DNA of 17,887 nt, from contig CALCGS010000012.1 of the NCBI GenBank assembly GCA_937901165.1, forward strand, positions 1 through 17,887, given 5' to 3'. Position 1 is the first letter of the stretch, and each line of letters begins with the position of its first letter. Of this stretch, positions 6,310 through 14,138 are shown in pieces. The notes below the pieces were generated by a model. The model saw only the letters and a program-made list of their open reading frames with translations. It was not told the DNA's origin and searched no databases. The DNA comes from an uncultured Alphaproteobacteria bacterium (GTDB lineage: Bacteria; Pseudomonadota; Alphaproteobacteria; Rs-D84). A program made the position numbers and the translations under genes.

Positions 6310-7211
6310 AAAAAGTATTTTGTTATTTTTTATTTGGTGGCTTGGCGTTTATTGGTGATGCGAATGCTGTTTTCTTTTATGCAGATGCGGTTGAAAATGC
6401 AATAAAGGAAAGTTTTGCTGAAAATGTACAACAACAAGTTGCAAGTGAATATGAAGCACAAATGAATCCTTTGACTGGTGAAATTACAGAATATGGATTG
6501 TATAATGTTTGTTATGCTGGTGGGGCAGATGTATCTACTGCGAAAGGTGCTGAAAAATGCGCTGGTTTTATTGAGATTATTCAAAACACGTGTGTTTATT
6601 CTAGTGGAAATGGGCTTGGTTTGTATAAAAATCCCATAACGCCAGAAGATAAATTAAAAAAATGTATTTTTGATAAGGCTCTTGATTTTGCTTTCGATTA
6701 TGAGGGTGAGTTTCAACAGAATCCAAAAGATATTGGTAATCGTATATGCGAAAAAGATAGTATGAAACCAATAAAAGATAAAAATGGAAATTATTTGTTG
6801 GGGGCAACAAAGTATGGTATAACCACGTGTGCTTCAAAATTATCGGTTGAATGTATAAAAAAAATGACAAAATATGAAGCCAGAACGTATTATTGGACAC
6901 ACTTTTATCGTAAGTATAGATATTATGCATTACCAAATGAATTGTTGGCTATTGTTATGGAATATTCACTTGGTGGTGTCGGTACAGTCAGAGATGAAAT
7001 AGCACTGGTTACAGGAAAAAGTTGTTCAAGTAGTGTTATTAATGATTGTGTTATTGATGGTATTAATGAATATTTACAAAATAATTCTATACAAGATTTT
7101 TATGAAAAAATGCGAGAACTTAGAGTTGCCAAAAGAACAGGACAACAAAAACGACGGGCAGAGGCTTCGATTGAATTGTTGAATGCGTACCAAGAGTGTG
7201 TGGAAAAATAA
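6306..7211 (+). CDS. Exported GH108-like muramidase (lysozyme) with an extra N-terminal domain
   Basis: The 301-residue product begins with a signal peptide (likely cut after DANA, residue 21). About 100 residues of unknown, Cys-containing sequence follow, then a region resembling glycoside hydrolase family 108. That region shows FDFAFDYEGEF-like sequence with Glu133 in the place of the family's catalytic Glu (usual context EGG), then TKYGIT (168-173), then EARTYYWTHFYRKYRYYALP, like the family's EA..IY...YW....LP segment, and a helical C-terminus. In the family these enzymes cut peptidoglycan; the Salmonella member TtsA is needed for typhoid toxin release. About 20 extra residues separate the Glu motif from TKYGIT. 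Ten cysteines remain after signal removal, suggesting disulfides outside the cytoplasm. It overlaps the preceding gene by 4 bp. The GH108 call is from remembered family motifs. Confidence 0.65.
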   Translation: MKKVFCYFLFGGLAFIGDANAVFFYADAVENAIKESFAENVQQQVASEYEAQMNPLTGEITEYGLYNVCYAGGADVSTAKGAEKCAGFIEIIQNTCVYSSGNGLGLYKNPITPEDKLKKCIFDKALDFAFDYEGEFQQNPKDIGNRICEKDSMKPIKDKNGNYLLGATKYGITTCASKLSVECIKKMTKYEARTYYWTHFYRKYRYYALPNELLAIVMEYSLGGVGTVRDEIALVTGKSCSSSVINDCVIDGINEYLQNNSIQDFYEKMRELRVAKRTGQQKRRAEASIELLNAYQECVEK

Positions 7212-7216
7212 GTTCG

Positions 7217-7714
7217 TTATTTATTAAAATATTTTTTTAATATTTCATATGCATTGGTTATTTTACTAAATTCTATTGTGGCTTGTTCTTTATTTGATGC
7301 CGTGTCAGGGTGGTGCTTTTTTGCCAGTTCGCGATATTTATGGCCGACATCCGACCAAGATGCAGTTGTTGACAGGTTAAATGTTTGAAATGCTTGTTTT
7401 ACATTTTCTGGTAATGTTTTTTTTGATGATGTTTTATCAAATTGTGTACGTCCAGTTAAAAAATCATTTATAAATTTTATGTAATCAGTATCAGATGTAT
7501 TTTGTTTAGATTCTTTGTGCGAATATCCCAATATTTGTTGTTCCCAATTAGCCTCAATTTCTTCGGGGGTCATTCCTGCATAGTAATTCCAGTGTTTGTT
7601 GTATTCGGCGGCGTGTTCTTTACAGAAATGCCAATAATCACGTAATTCGTGGTTTTTGGGTGCACGACATGTGCCGGCTTTGCCGCATCCAGGATGATCA
7701 CATTTTTTTATCAT
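7217..7714 (-). CDS. J-domain protein with N-terminal Cys/His cluster
   Basis: A 165-residue DnaJ-like protein of a type common in Alphaproteobacteria. The N-terminal ~60 residues hold a likely zinc-binding cluster (C5, C10, C16, C31, H34) in CDHPGCGKAGTCRAPK and HFCKEH, followed by the typical YNKHWNYYAGM stretch. A Lys/Ser/Thr-rich linker follows, and then a C-terminal J domain with the HPD signature (135-137) within ELAKKHHPD. J domains stimulate the ATPase of DnaK; the client here is unknown, and no Gly/Phe or CxxCxGxG region is present. It starts 3 nt after the xerD stop with AAAAAGG upstream, so it is the last gene of the lptG-xerD operon. It ends 5 bp from the convergent muramidase gene. 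Confidence 0.85.
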   Translation of the reverse strand: MIKKCDHPGCGKAGTCRAPKNHELRDYWHFCKEHAAEYNKHWNYYAGMTPEEIEANWEQQILGYSHKESKQNTSDTDYIKFINDFLTGRTQFDKTSSKKTLPENVKQAFQTFNLSTTASWSDVGHKYRELAKKHHPDTASNKEQATIEFSKITNAYEILKKYFNK

Positions 7715-7717
7715 ATT

Positions 7718-8578
7718 TTAATTTACCTTTTTGTCTGATAGTGGATGATGCAAAATAACCGTTTCTTGTAATTTTTCAGGCATAACGTGTGTGTATATTT
7801 GTGTTGTTGATATGTCTTCGTGTCCCAACATGGTTTGTATTGCACGTAAATTGGCCCCGCCTGCAAGTAAGTGTGATGCAAATGAATGACGTAATACGTG
7901 GGGGGATACACGATTGGGGGATATGCCAGATAATACAGCACATTTTTTTAGTATTTTAAAAAAACCATCGCGTGTTATGTGTCCAGTTTTACTGTTTGAT
8001 GGAAATACGTATTTAGATTCAGGGGCGTTTCTTAATTCTAGCCATTTATGTAATGCATTTTGTGCAGATTCATGCATTGGAACAATTCTTTCTTTGGCTC
8101 CTTTGCCGTGTATAAGTAATTTGTCACCAAGATTAGCCGTCATAGGCATTTCACATAATTCAGAAACACGCAGTCCAGATGCATATAATAATTCAATCAT
8201 TGCACGTAATCTGGTTGAATTTTTTGTGTCGCCAGCAGATGATATTAATAATTCTATTTCTTCTATGGATAAAAATTTTGGCAGTGCACGTGCGCGTTTT
8301 GGTAATTCTATATTTTTTGTTGGATTTTTTGTTATTATTTTTTCAAGCATTAAAAATTTATAAAATCCACGTAGTGCGCTGGCTTTGCGGGCAACAGAAG
8401 ATGCCTTGTCTGGCAGGTGTGATAAATAATTTTGTATGTCTTGCTCGGTGGCCCCCATAAGTCCTTTGGAAATCGTACTGTCTGCCTGTCTTAAATCAGA
8501 TTCATAACTGATTAAAGTTTTTTCACTGCGTCCTTTTTCTGCAGATAGTGCTTCTAAAAATATGTCTATGTAATTCAT
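7718..8578 (-). CDS. xerD: Tyrosine recombinase XerD/XerC type
   Basis: Site-specific recombinase of 286 residues. The full catalytic set is visible: Arg137 in SGLRVSEL, Lys159 in HGKGAKERIVP, His227 and Arg230 in HVLRHSFASHLL, His253 in MLGHEDI, and nucleophile Tyr262 in QIYTHV. The N-terminal ~90 residues form the SAM-like core-binding domain (SYESDLRQ and ALRGFYKFL). Xer recombinases resolve chromosome dimers at dif with help from FtsK, whose gene begins at 17280 in this window. The usual linker between the Arg motif and the beta strand carrying Lys is short here (CEMPMTANLGDKL). XerD is favoured over XerC by overall wording and by lack of an adjacent dapF, but this is not firm. The start overlaps the upstream 44-aa gene by 4 bp (ATGA), suggesting translational coupling. 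Confidence 0.9.
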   Translation of the reverse strand: MNYIDIFLEALSAEKGRSEKTLISYESDLRQADSTISKGLMGATEQDIQNYLSHLPDKASSVARKASALRGFYKFLMLEKIITKNPTKNIELPKRARALPKFLSIEEIELLISSAGDTKNSTRLRAMIELLYASGLRVSELCEMPMTANLGDKLLIHGKGAKERIVPMHESAQNALHKWLELRNAPESKYVFPSNSKTGHITRDGFFKILKKCAVLSGISPNRVSPHVLRHSFASHLLAGGANLRAIQTMLGHEDISTTQIYTHVMPEKLQETVILHHPLSDKKVN

Positions 8579-8709
8579 GGGTATAATTCAAGTTCAATTG
8601 GTGTTTGAATTGGTGTAAAATACATAATCATTAGTGTTATTATTGCAACCAATAATAATGTAAATAAAATGTATTTAAATTTTCCTGTTTTTTTCTTTTT
8701 TAATGGCAT
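8575..8709 (-). CDS. Small single-pass membrane peptide (44 aa) between lptG and xerD
   Basis: This is a short reading frame of 44 codons. The ATG at 8709 is preceded by AAAGGGA at good spacing. The N-terminus is strongly basic (PLKKKKTGKFK). A hydrophobic segment of about 20 residues follows (YILFTLLLVAIITLMIMYF), then a short Pro/Glu-containing tail (TPIQTPIELELYP). An inside-positive single-pass inner-membrane topology is predicted. Its TGA overlaps the xerD ATG as ATGA, and it begins 12 nt after the lptG stop, so it is embedded in the operon. Family and function are unknown. Confidence 0.7.
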   Translation of the reverse strand: MPLKKKKTGKFKYILFTLLLVAIITLMIMYFTPIQTPIELELYP

Positions 8710-8721
8710 AGGTTTATCCCT

Positions 8722-9780
8722 TTATATTGTGTCATAGTGTTCTATGAATATACCAGAAAATGATATTATTATCAATGGTGGGGCAATAATTGCAAGTAAT
8801 GCCGGCATAGAACCAATAGCACCAAGTGCGTTAAAAGTGTTTGTTAGAAAATATACAATAAAGCATGTTAAAATTCCCAAACCAAATTTTATTCCAAAAT
8901 TAAAATTACGACGTTGACGCGTCTGGGAAAATGCAATTCCAAGTGTTGCCATTGATATCATTGTTATTGGTAAAAATAATAGTGTCCAAAATTGAACCAG
9001 ATGGCCGCGTACTGGAACACCTATGTGTGACATTTTTTGTATAAATGATGGTAATTCCCAAAAAGATACTTGGTCGGGTTGAAGATATCTGTCCAGTATT
9101 GTTTGTGGGGTTATTTGGGTTTTTTGTGACCAAAAAGATGTTTTTGAATGTCCTTTGGAATCCCAAATTTGGGCGTTTTCTGTTTCAAGACCGTTATTTG
9201 ATAATGTTATTTTTTCTGCCTGGACATGTTCAGAAAGTTTAAAATTTGTTGTTTGATTAAAAATATTTACATCATAGAAAATTAAATTTTCATCTTGCTT
9301 TTCCAGGGTTTTTGCCGACATTGTTAAATAACCGTTGTCGTTTGTTTCGTGTAACCAAATTGAATTGTCAACCAATTTTAAATTGTCTTCGGTTATATTT
9401 TTATTACTCAAATTTACAAAATATGGATTTATCACAGCGGTTGCAAAAATACCAATTAGTGCAGAACCACATATAAATGGACGTGCCATTTGATATGGCG
9501 ACATGCCGGCACCAGATATTATTATTGCTTCGGATGATTTGGTTAAATTGTATGATGCCAATAGTGTTCCCATAAACACTGCCAATGGTAAAAACATTGG
9601 CACATATTCAAGTAATCTGGTCCAAGAATCAATTAGGGTTGCAAAAATGTCGGGGTTTGATTGTAATCGTTCAACAAATGTGACGGCAAATATTATGCCA
9701 CATACGATCAATAAAACAAGTCCGACACCACTAAAAAAGCGACGAAGTAAAAAACGATTTATTATCTTTCTGTTAAACAT
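8722..9780 (-). CDS. lptG: LPS export permease LptG (YjgP/YjgQ family)
   Basis: Inner-membrane component of the LptB2FGC transporter, which extracts lipopolysaccharide and passes it along the periplasmic bridge to the outer membrane. The 352 residues follow the family layout. Three N-terminal membrane helices lie at about 17-37, 58-78 and 100-120. A beta-rich periplasmic domain spans about 120-260, and three C-terminal helices follow. The segment between helices 2 and 3 holds the conserved EAIIISGAGMSPYQM stretch of LptF/G. Late wording (PDQVSFWELPSFI and a Gly-rich helix ending LGAIGSMPALLAIIAPP) fits LptG better than LptF. It is the first gene of a four-gene minus-strand operon. The ribosome site before the ATG is weak. 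lptF is not in the window. Confidence 0.88.
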   Translation of the reverse strand: MFNRKIINRFLLRRFFSGVGLVLLIVCGIIFAVTFVERLQSNPDIFATLIDSWTRLLEYVPMFLPLAVFMGTLLASYNLTKSSEAIIISGAGMSPYQMARPFICGSALIGIFATAVINPYFVNLSNKNITEDNLKLVDNSIWLHETNDNGYLTMSAKTLEKQDENLIFYDVNIFNQTTNFKLSEHVQAEKITLSNNGLETENAQIWDSKGHSKTSFWSQKTQITPQTILDRYLQPDQVSFWELPSFIQKMSHIGVPVRGHLVQFWTLLFLPITMISMATLGIAFSQTRQRRNFNFGIKFGLGILTCFIVYFLTNTFNALGAIGSMPALLAIIAPPLIIISFSGIFIEHYDTI

Positions 9781-9814
9781 ATTATGTTATCTTTTTGCTG
9801 TGTATATCTTATCA

Positions 9815-9843
9815 ATTATACTTTGTTAATTTGATAATTGCAA
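9815..9843 (-). promoter_or_regulatory. Predicted promoter of lptG operon
   Basis: On the minus strand: -35 TTGCAA (9843-9838), a 17-nt spacer and -10 TATAAT (9820-9815). The -35 box is a palindrome shared with the greA promoter on the other strand. Confidence 0.55.
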
Positions 9844-9865
9844 AATTAAAATGAAAGTATATAAT
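9838..9865 (+). promoter_or_regulatory. Predicted promoter of greA
   Basis: -35 TTGCAA (9838-9843), a 16-nt spacer and -10 TATAAT (9860-9865). The leader is about 23 nt and contains AAAGAGGA before the ATG at 9895. Confidence 0.6.
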
Positions 9866-9894
9866 TTGTCTTAAAAGTTAAAAGAGGATTTATA

Positions 9895-10365
9895 ATGGAA
9901 AAAAAACCAATTTCAAGGGCTGGATTTGATAAATTAATCGCTGAACTTAAAGATTTAAAAGAAGTTCAAAGACCGGAAATATTAAAAGTGGTTCAGTGGG
10001 CACGTTCTTTGGGGGATTTGTCTGAAAATGCTGATTACAGTGCGGCAAAAGAAAAACAAAGACAGATTGATAAACGTATTCAGGAAATAGAAAGCGTTAT
10101 TGGTAATGCTCAGGTTATAGATATTGATTCTTTGTCTGGAAATAGGGTTGTGTTTGGTGCAAAAGTTGTTGCCGAAGATGAAGATGGTAATCGTATGCAG
10201 TGCAGAATTTTGTCGGATGTTGAATCTGATGGTAAATTGGTGATTTCTTGTACGTCACCTGTGGGACGTGCGATGATTGGGCGTTGTGTTGGTGATACTT
10301 GTGTTGTAAAATTGCCGTCTGGGGAAAAAGAACTTGAAATTATAGAAGTAAAATTTAAAGACTAA
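9895..10365 (+). CDS. greA: Transcription elongation factor GreA
   Basis: Binds the RNA polymerase secondary channel and stimulates cleavage of backtracked RNA, rescuing stalled complexes. The 156-residue length is standard. The N-terminal coiled coil (about 1-75) carries the tip motif GDLSENADYSAAK, with acidic Asp41 and Glu44 in the positions used to hold the catalytic metal. The C-terminal FKBP-like domain includes the SPVGRAMIGR and GDTCVVKLPSGEKELEI segments. AAAGAGGA precedes the ATG. It is followed after 30 bp by mutL on the same strand, so readthrough into mutL is likely, as no terminator is seen between them. Confidence 0.97.
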   Translation: MEKKPISRAGFDKLIAELKDLKEVQRPEILKVVQWARSLGDLSENADYSAAKEKQRQIDKRIQEIESVIGNAQVIDIDSLSGNRVVFGAKVVAEDEDGNRMQCRILSDVESDGKLVISCTSPVGRAMIGRCVGDTCVVKLPSGEKELEIIEVKFKD

Positions 10366-10395
10366 AATTGGTTCTTTGAAGGAAAGGGGTTTTAT

Positions 10396-12171
10396 ATGTC
10401 AGTTAGGGTGTTGCCGGATTATCTTGTCAATCAAATTGCCGCAGGGGAAGTGGTTGAAAGACCAGCGTCTGTGGTTAAAGAATTGGTTGAAAACGCTTTG
10501 GATGCGGGTGCTGATGAAATTGTTGTTGATGTTGTTGATGGTGGACGTACACTTATTAGTGTTGTTGATAATGGTATGGGAATGTCGCAACATGATTTGG
10601 AAAAATCTATTGAAAGACATGCGACTTCTAAATTACCAGATGACGATTTGTTAAATATAAATTTTATGGGGTTTCGTGGGGAAGCATTGCCATCTATTGC
10701 ATCTGTATCTGATATGTCGATAGATACATATAACAAGGCGGAAAAAAATGGATTGCATTTGGATTGTGCGACGCGTCAAATAAAGCCATGTGATTGGGAG
10801 GTGGGAACACGCATAAGGGTTGAAAATTTATTTTCTAAAACGCCTGCACGATTAAAATTTTTGCGTGGTGATAGGGCAGAATTAATGTCTGTGGTCGATG
10901 TTGTTAAAAGACTTGCGTTGGCACGAAATGATGTCGGATTTGTTTTGAACAATAAATGGCGATTCCCAAAAAATCAAGACCCGCTTGAAAGACTTGCGAT
11001 GGTTATGGGTGATGATATCCGTGGGCGTATGTTGGATGTTGATGAAAAATCTTTGTCATCAAATATGAGAATTTCTGGTTGGATTTCTGAACCAACTTTA
11101 AGACGTGCGTCTGGGGTTGATGAATATTTATTTGTAAATGGCAGAAGTGTTAAAGATAAAATTTTGGTCGGTGCTTTGCGTGCTGCGTATATGGATGTTA
11201 TGCATGCACGTGAATTTCCGTTGTGTGCGTTATATTTATCTGTGGAACCAAGAAGTGTTGATGTAAATGTGTCGCCGGCAAAAACCGATGTGCATTTTTT
11301 AGAACCTGAACATGTACGTGCTTTTATTATCAAGGTTTTAAGAAATAGATTATCAAAAACAATGAATCAAAATTATTCGAATAATAATTTTATTTTTGGA
11401 CAAAATTTTGAAAAGAAAGATGATAATAAAAATTGTGCTATGCGTGATGTTTTGCCGCATAGCGTGAATTTTAATGCGTCAAATTTTGTGGTTCGTGATA
11501 CGGGCAATGTAAACAAATTTTGGAATACAGATTTCCAAAAAACGGTTGTTAAGACAGATGAAAAAATATCAAGTGTTGAAAAATGTGCATTGCCAACTTT
11601 TCAGGATTGCCCATTGGGTAGGCCACTTGCACAACTTGGAAATAAATATATTTTGGCCCAGGCAGGGGAACAGTTGGTTGTTATTGATCAGCATGCAGCA
11701 CATGAAAGAATAACATATGAAAAATTGCGTGCACGTAAGATAAAATCGCAACCTTTGTTGACACCGATTGTTGTAAATTTGCGTACAGAAGATGTAGATG
11801 CAATTGTAAGTATAAAAAATGAATTAAAAATATCGGGATTGGTTTTAGATGCGTTTGGTGATGAAGCAATTGCTATATTTGAAAAACCGGCAGATTGGGA
11901 TTTAAATTGGGCAGATTTGTTGCGTGCAATTGCAGATGAGATTCGTGAAAATGGGCATTCTTCACAATTAAGTGAGAAATTACATCTTAAATTGGCGAAT
12001 TATGCATGTCATCATTCTGTTCGTGCTGGACAAAAATTGGACTTTGTGCAGATGGATGTATTGTTGCGAGATATTGAAAAGACAGAGCGGGGCGGTCAAT
12101 GCAATCATGGAAGACCTGTGTATAAATTTATACCTTTTGCTGATTTAGATGCAATGTTTGAAAGAATATAG
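10396..12171 (+). CDS. mutL: DNA mismatch repair protein MutL, endonuclease type
   Basis: GHKL ATPase that links MutS mismatch recognition to strand incision. The N-terminal ATPase motifs are intact: VKELVENALDAG with Glu32 and Asn33, DNGMG (58-62) and GFRGEAL (92-98). A long Asn/Lys-rich linker (about 310-400) joins it to the C-terminal dimerisation domain. The C-terminal metal-dependent nuclease motifs are also visible: DQHAAHERITYE (from Asp431), ACHHSVRAG, and CNHGRP (from Cys569, usually CPHGRP). It is therefore predicted to nick DNA itself, as in bacteria without MutH. The 591 residues fit the family. GGAAAGGGG precedes the ATG at 10396. Confidence 0.96.
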   Translation: MSVRVLPDYLVNQIAAGEVVERPASVVKELVENALDAGADEIVVDVVDGGRTLISVVDNGMGMSQHDLEKSIERHATSKLPDDDLLNINFMGFRGEALPSIASVSDMSIDTYNKAEKNGLHLDCATRQIKPCDWEVGTRIRVENLFSKTPARLKFLRGDRAELMSVVDVVKRLALARNDVGFVLNNKWRFPKNQDPLERLAMVMGDDIRGRMLDVDEKSLSSNMRISGWISEPTLRRASGVDEYLFVNGRSVKDKILVGALRAAYMDVMHAREFPLCALYLSVEPRSVDVNVSPAKTDVHFLEPEHVRAFIIKVLRNRLSKTMNQNYSNNNFIFGQNFEKKDDNKNCAMRDVLPHSVNFNASNFVVRDTGNVNKFWNTDFQKTVVKTDEKISSVEKCALPTFQDCPLGRPLAQLGNKYILAQAGEQLVVIDQHAAHERITYEKLRARKIKSQPLLTPIVVNLRTEDVDAIVSIKNELKISGLVLDAFGDEAIAIFEKPADWDLNWADLLRAIADEIRENGHSSQLSEKLHLKLANYACHHSVRAGQKLDFVQMDVLLRDIEKTERGGQCNHGRPVYKFIPFADLDAMFERI

Positions 12172-12231
12172 TTTTTTCTTTACTTTTTGCGTATTTTTTT
12201 CTATTCTGACGATATTAAAAAGGAGAATCTT

Positions 12232-12555
12232 ATGGAACAAACAGTTGAAAATACACAAGTCGTTGTTGATAATGCCGCACAAGTTGCCCAGAAATCTGAT
12301 TGGTTGGGTATGATTATTTATTGTGCTGTGGTTTTTGCTATCATTTATTTCTTTATGGTCAGACCAAATAAAAAACGTATGGCGGAATATCAAAAAATGT
12401 TGGATGCTATCAAGGTTGGTAATCGTGTTTTGGCCGGTGGAATATACGGTAAAGTTGTTAAAATAAATGATAAAACTGTTGAAATGGAAATTGCAAAGGG
12501 TGTTGTTATTGAAGTTAATAAAAACGCTATTGCTAATGTTGAAGATGAAAAATAA
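12232..12555 (+). CDS. yajC: Sec translocon accessory subunit YajC
   Basis: Small inner-membrane protein that associates with SecDF. The 107 residues comprise an Ala/Val/Gln-rich N-terminus and one membrane helix at about 25-43. The family signature RPNKKR (44-49) and a small cytoplasmic domain follow (MLDAIKVGNRVLAGGIYGKV, then EIAKGVVIEVNKNAI). The ATG at 12232 is chosen over an in-frame ATG at 12187 because AAAAAGGAG lies directly before it and the extra residues have no family counterpart. secD follows 15 bp downstream, the standard yajC-secD-secF order. Confidence 0.95.
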   Translation: MEQTVENTQVVVDNAAQVAQKSDWLGMIIYCAVVFAIIYFFMVRPNKKRMAEYQKMLDAIKVGNRVLAGGIYGKVVKINDKTVEMEIAKGVVIEVNKNAIANVEDEK

Positions 12556-12570
12556 AAAGAGGATTGGGGT

Positions 12571-14124
12571 ATGTTTAAAAAGTTAGCAATTATTTTTGTT
12601 GCTGTGTTTGGTGTGTTGCTTGCTGTGCCAACAATGGTTCCACAGGCATCAAAGTATTTTCCTTCTTGGATTAAACCTGTGCCATTAGGGTTGGATTTGA
12701 AAGGGGGGGCGCAGTTATTATTAGAGGTGGATACAAATACAATGTTCCAAGACAAGGCAGTACAGTTGTATGATGATGTTCGTAGTGCCTTGATTGATAG
12801 AAATAAAGGTGTAATTCGTTTTTCTGGGTTGCGTAATAATGATGGTGTTGTGTCGTTGACTGTTCGTGATTCAAACGATTTGTCTGATGCCAAAGGAAGA
12901 TTGAAAAGTGTGTTGGGCTCTGGTGTTGATATTTCTTCAAGTGGTGATGTTATAACAGTATCTTATACAGAGAAACAAAAACAGGAAATGATAAATGATG
13001 CTTTGGCACGCAGTATAGAAATTGTACGCAGACGTATTGATGCACTTGGGACAAAAGAACCATCAATTCAAAGTCAGGGTGGAAAGTATATTCTTATTCA
13101 GTTGCCAGGGGTTGATAATCCAGAACATATTAAAGATTTGATTGGGCAAACTGCAAAAATGACATTTCATTTGGTAAATGAAAATATTACAACAGAACAG
13201 TTGTATTCTGGACATGCACCAAATGGTACAGAATTTTTGCCTTATATGGATATTCCTGGACAAATGGTTCCTGTATATTCAAGGGTAGAAGTGTCGGGGG
13301 AATCTTTGAAAGATTCGCAGGCTGATTTTGACCAAAATTCTATGCCGGTTGTGACAACTGTTTTTGATGCAACTGGGGCGCGAAAGTTTGCAAGACTTAC
13401 CACAGAACATGTAAATGAAAGATTTGCAATTGTATTGGATGGTAAGGTTTTATCTGCACCAACAATTCGTGAACCAATTCCTGGGGGACGTGGTCAGATT
13501 TCTGGTGGGTTTACTTTACAACAGGCAAAAGATTTGGCTGTTTTGTTGCGTAGTGGTGCGTTGCCGGCACCGTTGCAGGTCATAGAAGAGCGTACCGTGG
13601 GGGCCGGTTTGGGGGCTGATACCATTGCGGCAGGAAAGGTTGGATCTGCGGTTGGTGTGTTATTTATTTTAATATTTATGGTGTTGTTTTATCGCGGATT
13701 TGGTTTGGTTGCAGATATTGTATTGTTGGTAAATTTAGCGATGATTGTTGGTGTGTCTGCATTGCTTGGGGCGACACTTACTTTGCCGGGAATTGCGGGT
13801 ATTGTTTTGACGCTTGGTATGGCGGTGGACGCAAATATTTTGCCGTTTGAACGTATCCGTGATGAAATTCGTGAAGGAATGCCAACACTTAGGGCGGTTG
13901 ATGCTGGATTCCATCGTTCTATCAAAACGGTTATGGATGGTGATTTAACGAATTTAATTTGTTCGTTGATTTTGTTCCAATTTGGGGCGGGACCTATTCG
14001 TGGTTTTGCGGTGACTTTGTCCATTGGTGTTATTACAACTTTGTTTACATGCCTATCTTTGTCAAAGGTTATTATAGATTGGTATATGAACGGTAAAAAT
14101 AAAAAAGTTGGTTTTGTTAAATAA
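12571..14124 (+). CDS. secD: Protein translocase subunit SecD
   Basis: RND-family inner-membrane protein that, with SecF, uses the proton gradient to pull exported proteins through SecYEG. The 517 residues have an N-terminal membrane helix (3-22) and the conserved GLDLKGGAQLLLEVD (from residue 40). A large periplasmic region follows, then five C-terminal membrane helices starting near 357. The signature helix reads GMAVDANILPFERIRDE from about 416; a Pro stands where Ile or Val is usual (DANVLIFERI), while the functional Asp is kept. AAAGAGGA precedes the ATG. secF begins 14 bp after its stop. Confidence 0.96.
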   Translation: MFKKLAIIFVAVFGVLLAVPTMVPQASKYFPSWIKPVPLGLDLKGGAQLLLEVDTNTMFQDKAVQLYDDVRSALIDRNKGVIRFSGLRNNDGVVSLTVRDSNDLSDAKGRLKSVLGSGVDISSSGDVITVSYTEKQKQEMINDALARSIEIVRRRIDALGTKEPSIQSQGGKYILIQLPGVDNPEHIKDLIGQTAKMTFHLVNENITTEQLYSGHAPNGTEFLPYMDIPGQMVPVYSRVEVSGESLKDSQADFDQNSMPVVTTVFDATGARKFARLTTEHVNERFAIVLDGKVLSAPTIREPIPGGRGQISGGFTLQQAKDLAVLLRSGALPAPLQVIEERTVGAGLGADTIAAGKVGSAVGVLFILIFMVLFYRGFGLVADIVLLVNLAMIVGVSALLGATLTLPGIAGIVLTLGMAVDANILPFERIRDEIREGMPTLRAVDAGFHRSIKTVMDGDLTNLICSLILFQFGAGPIRGFAVTLSIGVITTLFTCLSLSKVIIDWYMNGKNKKVGFVK

Positions 14125-14138
14125 AAAAGGTGTGGGTT

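Noticed and set aside
7206..7242. Two AT-only hairpins at the meeting point of the muramidase and J-domain genes (AAATAA/TTATTT and TATTAAAA/TTTTAATA), possible terminator
   Set aside because: The stems are short and contain no G-C pairs, and they overlap the J-domain coding end. In DNA this AT-rich they arise easily by chance.
12179..12207. Possible yajC promoter (TTTACT, 17-nt spacer, TATTCT)
   Set aside because: Both boxes are poor matches and no terminator separates mutL from yajC, so readthrough explains expression as well.
14130..14138. GTG start adding three residues to SecF
   Set aside because: The ribosome site AAAAAAGG overlaps this codon and fits the ATG at 14139 instead.
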